Positions 1 to 5,321 of a stretch of DNA of 6,299 bases are shown one piece after another (the stretch's first letter is position 1; every line of letters begins with the position of its first letter). The stretch is taken from the NCBI GenBank assembly GCA_016880505.1, contig JAEHDI010000718.1, forward strand, positions 1-6,299, written 5' to 3'. The notes below the pieces were generated by a model, which saw nothing but the letters and a program-made list of their open reading frames with translations, was not told where the DNA came from and did not search any database. Both the position numbers and the translations under genes were made by a program. The DNA comes from Bryobacterales bacterium (lineage in GTDB: Bacteria > Acidobacteriota > Terriglobia > Bryobacterales > Bryobacteraceae).

Positions 1-233
1 GCGTCGTTAATGACCGTAAACGGTATGTCGGGTGACTGGCTGAGCGCGTATTGCCAGCCCATGAAGTACCTTGTGTATTCCTCCCCATCCGGCAGGTAAA
101 AGGGGCAGCCGTTATAGTGGAGTCTGAAAAACTCCTTGGTGTTAGCGGAATCAAGCAGAGCCACTTGAGGCTGTGCCTGAAGAAGCGTAGCCAGCAGGAT
201 AGCCGTAATTACCAGACGCCCCAGAGTCATCAT
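1..233 (-). CDS. Secreted protein, N-terminal fragment (continues beyond left edge)
   Basis: Only the first 77 codons are in the window. The gene begins with two consecutive ATG codons (233-231 and 230-228). A Shine-Dalgarno GAGGTGG (244-238) lies 4 nt upstream of the first, so the first ATG is preferred. Residues 1-20 form a signal peptide: one Arg, a hydrophobic core (LVITAILLATLL), then LQA followed by QPQV, so cleavage after Ala20 is likely and the product is exported. The mature start reads VALLDSANTKEFF, followed by an aromatic stretch (YTRYFMGWQYALSQ) and IPFTVINDA. An opening strand ending in LLDS and a second strand IPFTVIND about 45 residues later resembles Rossmann-like or class I amidotransferase-like folds found in some carbohydrate-active proteins. 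That is a weak impression from a fragment. It starts 18 nt after the YaiO-like gene stops, so it is probably the operon's fifth gene and may act on the exported polymer. Function unassigned. Confidence 0.8.
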   Translation of the reverse strand, partial: MMTLGRLVITAILLATLLQAQPQVALLDSANTKEFFRLHYNGCPFYLPDGEEYTRYFMGWQYALSQSPDIPFTVIND

Positions 234-251
234 GTGACCACCTCGCCTTTC

Positions 252-1067
252 TCAAAATTCGAAAAACAATCCCGTGGACAAGCCTGCGCGACGATACGCG
301 GTGAGTTTGTCCTGATAGTCGAACGAAACGACGAAACCCACGTGGCGGGAGAGCCATTTCCGGTAGAACGTATTGATGGAATAACTCAACAACCGAATCT
401 CCGCCGGTGTGATGTTGGTGAAACGGTACTGTTCGCGGCCTCCGCCGGCGGTGACGCCGAACCAGTAGTTTCCTTCCGTCCCGTATTGGGCGGCAAGAGT
501 GCCGGCGGCCGAGACGAAGTCGCCCGGTTGGTTCCGGTTGACGAACAGGTTGCCTTCCACAACGAGTTTTCTGTGATAGTAGAGCGCGCCGGCGTTGAAG
601 ATCTGCCCGTGGCCTGGACCGCCATAATCGAAGCGGGTGAACCCGGCGCCCAGAACGAAATTCCGTGTGGGCGGCAGCTTCCAGTAAGCTTTGATGTCGT
701 AGCGCCGTTTGGGAAAGAAGATTGCCCGTTCGTTCCGCTGCGGGGCGGCGCTGAAACCCTGTACGGTGTAAAAGGACTTGCTCCAGTTGAGGTAAGACAA
801 GAAACCGTAGTTCTGCTGGGTGCCTTCGGGCCGCGTCTGGGTGTCAAAAATCAAAGCCGGGACAAAGCGGGGATTACTGCGAATCCACAACTGGCCCTGA
901 AGCCCGCGCCAAGTGCCGAGATTCCGGTTCACTTGGCTTCCGTACGCCCCAAGTTCGAGGCGCACGGGCAACACGTCAGACTGTCCGGCGTTGCCGGCGT
1001 CCTGCGCGAGGCAACTGGCTACACCAACCAGAACCAGGCAGACTCGACCGGCTGAACTCAATAGCAC
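252..1067 (-). CDS. YaiO-like outer-membrane beta-barrel protein
   Basis: A 271-residue exported protein. The start is GTG at 1067-1065, chosen because AAGGAG (1078-1073) sits 5 nt upstream. The N-terminus is a signal sequence with a hydrophobic core around residues 9-18. Cleavage could be by signal peptidase I after Ala21 (CLA then QD). A lipobox-like V-A-S-C ends at Cys19, so lipidation cannot be excluded. From about residue 35 the chain is a run of alternating polar/hydrophobic, aromatic-rich strands with Gly/Asn/Asp turns, for example NFVLGAGFTRFDYGG, KLVVEGNLFVNR, YWFGVTAGGGREQYRF and HVGFVVSFDYQDK. It ends in GLFFEF with a terminal Phe, the classic outer-membrane assembly signal. Length and strand texture fit the YaiO family, a barrel encoded near a family 2 glycosyltransferase in E. 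coli (yaiP/yaiO region). Inferred role: outer-membrane component of polysaccharide export or modification. No TPR region precedes the barrel, unlike PgaA or BcsC. The family call is by eye; the barrel call is firmer. Confidence 0.75.
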   Translation of the reverse strand: MLLSSAGRVCLVLVGVASCLAQDAGNAGQSDVLPVRLELGAYGSQVNRNLGTWRGLQGQLWIRSNPRFVPALIFDTQTRPEGTQQNYGFLSYLNWSKSFYTVQGFSAAPQRNERAIFFPKRRYDIKAYWKLPPTRNFVLGAGFTRFDYGGPGHGQIFNAGALYYHRKLVVEGNLFVNRNQPGDFVSAAGTLAAQYGTEGNYWFGVTAGGGREQYRFTNITPAEIRLLSYSINTFYRKWLSRHVGFVVSFDYQDKLTAYRRAGLSTGLFFEF

Positions 1068-1072
1068 CGAAG

Positions 1073-1078
1073 CTCCTT
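1073..1078 (-). promoter_or_regulatory. Ribosome binding site of the YaiO-like gene
   Basis: AAGGAG on the minus strand, 5 nt upstream of the GTG at 1067-1065. It ends 1 nt before the stop codon of the preceding gene (TGA, 1081-1079). It fixes the GTG as the start and leaves only 11 nt between the two genes. Confidence 0.75.
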
Positions 1079-2257
1079 TCAGACGCGTAGCAAACGTGAC
1101 GTCTGAATTTTCTTCCGCTTCCGCCAGTCCTCAGCTCCGGCGGCATCCACCACCATCACGCCGCCGGGGGAAGCCAATTTCCCACAGACAACCACGTTGT
1201 TTTCCACCCAAATCCCGTCCCCCGCGTAAGCTACAACCGGTGCCTCCTTGCCGGCGCCACGCGTCCCCTCGCTGACCAGTAGCGATCCGAAAGCGTGGAC
1301 AACCGCGGCAAAGCGGCAGTCAGGGGCCAGGTAAATATCTTCCCCTGCTACGAGGTTGCCCTCGCAGAACCCGCCTCGGCCGATGTGTAACGATCCGTCC
1401 GCCTTGAGGTCGTGTAGCACCGCGCTGCGCGGTGGGAGATGGCAGCGCCCCTTTACGATCAGCTTCGCGCCCACCCGGAGGGGTCGGCTTGGTGTGAGAT
1501 CTCCCGCGTAGTACCAACTATCGGCGCTCATGCGCACGACCTTCTTCGGGTCTACACCCGCATCAAGCAACGCTTGCTCCGCCGTCGACGACTCGTCCGG
1601 AGGCGGGATCTCCACGAGATCACCGGACGGAGGAAGGTCCTGACTCGACGGGGAACCATTCGAACCGGGCGTGCTGACGCGAGGAGCAAAGACTGACAAA
1701 ACCCGGCCACCCATACCAAGTCGCACCGCCGTCCGTGACGTCACCCGCGCTCCCACGCGGCAGTCCGTCCCGAGGATCATTTCACCGGTGCTGTCCAGCC
1801 ACCGGGCGGCCGTTACACCGTCTTCCAGAACTGCGTTGCCGTCCGCCGCCAATGATTGCAGCCGGGAGCCATGCCCGATCCGTGCACTGCCACGGGTGTA
1901 AATCTCGCGGAAGAACTCGCAGCCTGACCCGCAGGAAAAATCTCCGTCTACCACCCAGATCGCATCGGACTCGTGTCGATCCCCAATGGCCATTGGACCG
2001 GTGGCTCGAATTCGTTCGTGGCCCTTGAGAATAGTGCGCTCCGTACCGGTCACGGTTACCGCCGGCAGTTGCAGCCATTCCTTGACTTTCAGTCGGAAAG
2101 ACTGGGGGAGGCAGTCCTCCATCCTCACGTAGGTGACGTCGATCTCAAGGGAGGGCCTTCCCTTCAGCCTCCTCCATTGGCGGTGTGCCAGGTAGAAATG
2201 CAAGTACAGAATCAGTGCAAGTACGCCGGCGAAGATGAGGAAGCGCCAAGGGATCAC
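1079..2257 (-). CDS. Membrane-anchored bactofilin-like beta-solenoid protein (polymer-forming type)
   Basis: A 392-residue protein starting at GTG (2257-2255). The start overlaps the glycosyltransferase stop as GTGA, and no convincing Shine-Dalgarno precedes it, so translation is probably coupled. Residues 6-22 form one hydrophobic helix followed by a strongly basic stretch (HRQWRRLKGR), so by the positive-inside rule the large C-terminal part is probably cytoplasmic. Two blocks of short hydrophobic/Gly repeats follow (about 68-190 and 255-370). Examples are GSARIGHGSRL, NAVLEDGVTA, GTDCRVGARV, GSLHIGRGGFCEGNLVAGEDIYL and GIWVENNVVVCGKL, a texture typical of bactofilin (polymer-forming cytoskeletal) and related right-handed beta-solenoids. 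A Pro/Ser-rich acidic linker (about 192-225) separates the blocks. Bactofilins usually have one shorter solenoid of 100-200 residues, so this is a large, split, anchored variant. Inferred role: scaffold for the adjacent synthase. Alternative: a LbetaH-type solenoid with an enzymatic or binding role, though no acyltransferase catalytic motif was recognised. Confidence 0.7.
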   Translation of the reverse strand: MIPWRFLIFAGVLALILYLHFYLAHRQWRRLKGRPSLEIDVTYVRMEDCLPQSFRLKVKEWLQLPAVTVTGTERTILKGHERIRATGPMAIGDRHESDAIWVVDGDFSCGSGCEFFREIYTRGSARIGHGSRLQSLAADGNAVLEDGVTAARWLDSTGEMILGTDCRVGARVTSRTAVRLGMGGRVLSVFAPRVSTPGSNGSPSSQDLPPSGDLVEIPPPDESSTAEQALLDAGVDPKKVVRMSADSWYYAGDLTPSRPLRVGAKLIVKGRCHLPPRSAVLHDLKADGSLHIGRGGFCEGNLVAGEDIYLAPDCRFAAVVHAFGSLLVSEGTRGAGKEAPVVAYAGDGIWVENNVVVCGKLASPGGVMVVDAAGAEDWRKRKKIQTSRLLRV

Positions 2258-3618
2258 TGTTCTGACTCAGTACTGAATGTATATGTGTAAGCACCAGTCG
2301 GTCGCTGGCTGAACAAGCCGCGATCGGATCCATTGCCATTCCGAAACTGCTCCCCGTTGCTGTTCTCGCGGAAACGCTTGGTCTTGTGCCAGCGCGGTCC
2401 CCGGGATCCCCACACGCGGCCTACGTAGTAACGCAGCAGGGCGCCGCAGATTGCGACTGTACTGGCAAAGAAGTTGAACAGATTTACCGGGATGAGCAGG
2501 ACGCGCCGGGCGTCCCCGTCCAGCAGGGCGGCGGCGCCGAGTTCGAAAAAGGTAGCCTGGTTGCCGAAGACCTGGTAGCCCGCGAAGGCCAGCGCAAAAA
2601 GCAGGGGAGGCACGGCCGATGCCTCCGGGCTGAAGAACAATACCAACGACGCCAGCCAGCCCAGCACCAGAATCGGCGCGGTAAGATAGCAGCCCAGGAC
2701 GAAGAGCGCGTCCACTTTTTCCGGACGGGACAGAAACTTCGATCCGGAGACTGACGACCACAACCGGTGCAGGCAGTCCGTGTGGCCAGTCGCCCAGCGC
2801 GCTATCTGACGTTTTCTGACTTCCCACGCCTCGGGAACCTCCTCGTAGCACTCGGCGCGATTGACGTAAGCGACCTTCCATCCTTTCGCAATGAGCCGGA
2901 ACGTCAGGTCCGTGTCCTCGGTGAGCGATTTCGTATTCCAGCCGCCAACGGCACGCAGTGCCGAAGCCCGTACGCCGCCGACCGTCCCTCCAAATTGCGG
3001 AGTCAAGCCGAGATTGTAGCGGGCCTGCTGCCCGACCTGATAGCCGGCAGCGCGTTCCAACCCCAAGAGCGCGGCGAGCAGCGTCGACCCGGAATTGTGC
3101 GGAACCACGCGGCCCATCACTGCCCCAACTTCGGGATCACAGAAGGGAGCGGTCAACTGCTTCACCATCGCGCGTCCAGGAAAGTAATCGGCGTCGAACA
3201 GCAACAGAACCTCTCCAGACGCCTGCCGCGTTGCAAGTTCGAGGGCAGCAGCTTTGCCGCCTTCCCCGTCGCGGCGATGAATGGCTTTGATGATCGGGTA
3301 TCGAGCGGCGAAATCGCTGATGATCTCTCCCGTCCGGTCTTCTGAACGGTCGTCAACCGCCAAAATCTCGATCCGGTCGCGGTCGTAATCACCTTCCACC
3401 AGCGCTTGAAGTAAGTCGGCCGCCACTTTCTCCTCGTTGTGCATTGGCACGAGCACGGAAGTACGGGGGAGAAAGTAGCCGGTTACCTCCATCATGTCGC
3501 GGGGGCGGCGTATCGAGAGGCGGTATAGGGCGAGCGTGTAGTGACGCAACCCGTAAAGCGCCAGCACGACGATGGCAAACAGCAGACACCCTTTCGCGAC
3601 AAGGATCAGGATGGTCAT
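2254..3618 (-). CDS. Processive-type family 2 glycosyltransferase, membrane polysaccharide synthase
   Basis: A 454-residue inner-membrane glycosyltransferase. The start is ATG at 3618-3616, in an ATGA overlap with the upstream stop and preceded by a very strong SD (GGAGGAGGG, 3631-3623, 4 nt away). The same frame stays open upstream, but that stretch only overlaps the preceding gene in another frame. An N-terminal membrane helix (about 3-22) precedes the catalytic GT-A domain. Visible GT2 motifs are SVLVPMHNEE (54-63), VDDRSEDRT (88-96), the metal/UDP-sugar-binding DxD as FDADYF (Asp142, Asp144), TEDTD (233-237, catalytic-base region) and QIARW (271-275, the QxxRW signature of processive beta-synthases). 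Membrane segments follow at roughly 304-330, 335-353 and 374-397, then WHKTKR (410-415) and a polar Asn/Gly/Ser-rich tail of about 40 residues. The layout matches PgaC/IcaA, hyaluronan synthase and cellulose synthase-like proteins. The product (GlcNAc, glucan or mixed polymer) cannot be read from sequence. No PilZ domain is present, so there is no sign of direct c-di-GMP control here. Confidence 0.92.
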   Translation of the reverse strand: MTILILVAKGCLLFAIVVLALYGLRHYTLALYRLSIRRPRDMMEVTGYFLPRTSVLVPMHNEEKVAADLLQALVEGDYDRDRIEILAVDDRSEDRTGEIISDFAARYPIIKAIHRRDGEGGKAAALELATRQASGEVLLLFDADYFPGRAMVKQLTAPFCDPEVGAVMGRVVPHNSGSTLLAALLGLERAAGYQVGQQARYNLGLTPQFGGTVGGVRASALRAVGGWNTKSLTEDTDLTFRLIAKGWKVAYVNRAECYEEVPEAWEVRKRQIARWATGHTDCLHRLWSSVSGSKFLSRPEKVDALFVLGCYLTAPILVLGWLASLVLFFSPEASAVPPLLFALAFAGYQVFGNQATFFELGAAALLDGDARRVLLIPVNLFNFFASTVAICGALLRYYVGRVWGSRGPRWHKTKRFRENSNGEQFRNGNGSDRGLFSQRPTGAYTYTFSTESEQ

Positions 3619-4424
3619 AGCGCCCTCCTCCGCCAATAGCGGGAAGCGTTCCAGTGGACGGCCATCGAGTAGAAGACCATCAGGTAGATCATGTCGGCGA
3701 GGATCCCGAGAGCGAACCAGAGTATCGGAACGAAAAGGATCCCGGAGTAATGCATGACCGCGAGACAGAAGGCCATCCGGACCGCCGACCAAAATATTCC
3801 AAAGACCTGCACCAGCACCGTAAGCGTCACGCCGATGAGCCAAATTGGCTGGACCAGCGTGAACATCGCCGCGGAGAAGACAGGTAACAGTAACCAGACA
3901 AGCACCTCGCCGCGCAGCCAGATCTGGCCGAATTCGACCGCTCCGAACTGGCTCGAAGGGTGAATCGCCACCACGCAGGCCGTAATCAGCAGCAAGGCCA
4001 CCAGGAATAGCACGAACCCGCGGGCCAGGGCGATGCGGTGATGGATCACCCATAACGCGAGCAGACCGGCCACGGCCAGCAGAACGAAGCGCCAGGGATT
4101 CGACTCGAATCGGGCGACCGGGACGGCAGGCACTACGGCTGTTGAGAGACCTTCAAAAAGCTCAATCGTTTGCTCCCCCGTCACGGGGACGCCGGCCCAC
4201 TCCAGCAGCGTCACACAGAGGCGATCGTGCCATGTGAAGAATTCAGCGTTGTACGCAGCGATCGATCCGCACAGGACAGCAGCGGTGAACACCGCCGAGA
4301 GCAGCTTTGCAGCCGTAACCCTGAACGATCGCACACTGCGGTGCGGGTAGATAAACTCCCGGCGCATATGGCTGTGCGGAGTAGCCAGGAAGGCGGGCAT
4401 CCGAACCTTGAGCGAGACCGTCAC
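3615..4424 (-). CDS. Polytopic inner-membrane protein of unknown family, first gene of the polysaccharide operon
   Basis: A 269-residue protein starting at GTG (4424-4422), supported by AAGGA (4434-4430) 5 nt upstream. In-frame ATGs at residues 9 and 20 lack comparable SD sequences. A basic N-terminus (RREFIYPHRSVRSFR, about 21-35) precedes about six membrane segments near 39-59, 111-128, 133-154, 172-191, 193-213 and 226-252. A loop of about 50 residues (60-110), rich in aromatic and acidic residues, should face the periplasm if the N-terminus is cytoplasmic. The C-terminus is short and basic (SRYWRRRAL). An Arg216-His225-Gly228 pattern (VRMAFCLAVMHYSG) loosely recalls the Arg/His region of exosortases, but no matching Cys motif is present, so that label is not applied. 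Its stop overlaps the glycosyltransferase start (ATGA), so the two are probably co-expressed in near-equal amounts and may form a complex. Family not recognised. Possible roles are an export partner, an acyl or phospho group transferase, or a synthase accessory subunit. Confidence 0.82.
   Translation of the reverse strand: MTVSLKVRMPAFLATPHSHMRREFIYPHRSVRSFRVTAAKLLSAVFTAAVLCGSIAAYNAEFFTWHDRLCVTLLEWAGVPVTGEQTIELFEGLSTAVVPAVPVARFESNPWRFVLLAVAGLLALWVIHHRIALARGFVLFLVALLLITACVVAIHPSSQFGAVEFGQIWLRGEVLVWLLLPVFSAAMFTLVQPIWLIGVTLTVLVQVFGIFWSAVRMAFCLAVMHYSGILFVPILWFALGILADMIYLMVFYSMAVHWNASRYWRRRAL
3623..3631 (-). promoter_or_regulatory. Strong ribosome binding site of the glycosyltransferase gene
   Basis: GGAGGAGGG on the minus strand, 4 nt upstream of the ATG at 3618-3616. 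It lies inside the last codons of the preceding gene, where it encodes part of its Arg-Arg-Arg C-terminus. It decides the glycosyltransferase start and suggests independent loading of ribosomes as well as coupling. Confidence 0.8.
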
Positions 4425-4552
4425 ACGATTCCTTATAGTCTATGCCAATCGTAGATGGGTTGCCCTAGGCACAACATCCACCTAACCGCGTCCGAGTACT
4501 AGGAAGGACCGACCCCACGGTACCAGAACCTCGGCCGCCGGCCCACTATCGA

Positions 4553-4564
4553 GCATCGCGATGC
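4553..4564. repeat. Perfect 12-bp palindrome, possible operator
   Basis: GCATCGCGATGC reads identically on both strands and does not extend further. It is centred about 28 bp upstream of the cyclophilin start codon and 9 bp upstream of the GATAAT element, where a repressor or activator dimer could act. In GC-rich DNA a 12-bp palindrome can arise by chance, so the regulatory role is inference. Confidence 0.4.
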
Positions 4565-4573
4565 CGGGACGTG

Positions 4574-4579
4574 GATAAT
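4574..4579 (+). promoter_or_regulatory. Candidate -10 element of the cyclophilin gene
   Basis: GATAAT ends 6 nt before the ATG at 4586, in otherwise GC-rich DNA. The usual spacing from -10 to transcription start would put the mRNA 5' end at or next to the start codon, giving a leaderless or nearly leaderless message. That agrees with the weak SD (only GAAAG). No good -35 hexamer is seen 16-18 bp upstream. Confidence 0.35.
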
Positions 4580-4585
4580 TGAAAG

Positions 4586-5233
4586 ATGCCGCGAAACAAG
4601 CTTGCGCTGATCGCATTGGCGCCCGCGGTGATCTGGTGTACCGCATGCGGGCCGGAAAAAAAGGAGGAGCTGAAAGTGGTGAAAGCGCCGGAGCAGTTCC
4701 GGGTGAAGTTTGAAACAACCAAGGGAGATTTCGTCGTGGAGGTGACCCGCGCATGGGCGCCACGCGGCGCCGACCGGTTCTATGAACTGGTAACCGAGCG
4801 CTACTACGACGGCTGCAAGTTCTTTCGCATCGTGCCGCGCTTTGTCGTGCAGTTCGGACTGAACGGCAACCCGGCGTTGTCCCAGAAGTGGAGCCAGATG
4901 ACGATCCCCGACGATCCGGTGAAAGCGCACAACGAAAAAGGCACGCTCAGCTTCGCAATGGCCGGTCCGGCGACGCGGACCACGCAGGTCTTCATCAACC
5001 TGAACGACAACGTGCAGCTTGACCGTATGAATTTCGCGCCCTTCGGAAAGGTCTCCTCGGGAATGGAAATCGTCGAGAGCCTCTTCAAGGGATATGGCGA
5101 CGCGCCTCCGCAAGGCGTCGGCCCCGTGCAGGCGCTCATCCGCGAAGAGGGAAATGCTTACCTCGAGCGTCACTTCCCCCGGCTCGATGGAATCAAGACA
5201 GCGACTGTTGAGCCATTCGAGGGCGGCGCCTGA
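4586..5233 (+). CDS. Cyclophilin-type peptidyl-prolyl cis-trans isomerase, probable lipoprotein
   Basis: A 215-residue exported folding enzyme catalysing cis-trans isomerisation of X-Pro bonds. The ATG at 4586 is the first possible start, because an in-frame TGA lies at 4580-4582. Residues 5-17 form a short signal core, followed by WCTACGPEKKEE. Cys21 after Ala20 is the more likely lipidated residue, though the lipobox is imperfect; Cys18 is an alternative. The charged stretch after it is a typical lipoprotein linker. The cyclophilin domain spans about 37-187. FFRIVPRFVVQ (79-89) corresponds to the FHRI..FMIQ active-site segment, with Arg81, Phe86 and Gln89 aligning to the catalytic Arg, Phe and Gln. 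GTLSFAMAG (119-127) and TTQVFINL (132-139) match the G.LSMAN and SQFFI strands, and FGKV..GM (153-160) matches the conserved FG.V..GM segment. The usual QGGD after the active site is replaced by QFGLNG. A C-terminal tail (about 188-208, YLERHFPRLDGIKTA) follows the domain. It is monocistronic here, divergent from the polysaccharide operon, with no evident functional link. Confidence 0.92.
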   Translation: MPRNKLALIALAPAVIWCTACGPEKKEELKVVKAPEQFRVKFETTKGDFVVEVTRAWAPRGADRFYELVTERYYDGCKFFRIVPRFVVQFGLNGNPALSQKWSQMTIPDDPVKAHNEKGTLSFAMAGPATRTTQVFINLNDNVQLDRMNFAPFGKVSSGMEIVESLFKGYGDAPPQGVGPVQALIREEGNAYLERHFPRLDGIKTATVEPFEGGA

Positions 5234-5321
5234 CAGGGTTGCTTGGCAGCCTAGAGTAGGATTCCTCTCCTGCGCAATGGCATTGGGCTTCAGCCTGTGG
5301 CGTGTACTTTTCATCGCCCTG
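5234..5321. other. Convergent intergenic gap, no clear terminator
   Basis: These 88 bp separate the 3' ends of two convergent genes. The best hairpin is a 6-bp stem (5237-5242 pairing with 5246-5251, one G-T pair, 3-nt loop) just after the cyclophilin stop, but no T run follows on either strand. A second weak stem is formed by 5286-5288 and 5293-5295. Neither is called as an intrinsic terminator. Confidence 0.4.

Larger units (their letters stand above)
4425..4585. promoter_or_regulatory. Divergent intergenic region between the polysaccharide operon and the cyclophilin gene
   Basis: These 161 bp separate two divergently transcribed units, so promoters for both must lie here or just inside the genes. 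On the minus strand an AT-rich TATAAG (4438-4433) overlaps the SD of the first operon gene and is too close to its start to be a normal -10. TTGTGC (4474-4469) is a possible but unconvincing -35. Elements on the plus-strand side are listed separately. No terminator-like hairpin with a T run is seen. Confidence 0.5.

Noticed and set aside
51..1055. Plus-strand open frame of 334 codons
   Set aside because: It lies antisense to the barrel gene and the secreted fragment, which have signal peptides, SDs and protein-like strand patterns. The antisense translation shows no recognisable family and no good SD.
3619..4053. N-terminal extension of the glycosyltransferase frame upstream of 3618
   Set aside because: It only overlaps the preceding membrane-protein gene in another frame. 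The strong SD and ATGA overlap place the start at 3618.
3615..4424. Exosortase/archaeosortase assignment for the membrane protein
   Set aside because: Several membrane helices and an Arg...His pattern are present, but the required Cys motif and the usual Cys-Arg-His spacing are not.
4457..4475. Imperfect inverted repeat around CCTAGG as an operator or riboswitch stem
   Set aside because: Only 4 bp pair without a bulge (4461-4464 with 4468-4471), too short to separate from chance.
5237..5251. Intrinsic terminator between the convergent genes
   Set aside because: The stem is only 6 bp with a G-T pair and a 3-nt loop, and no T run follows on either strand.
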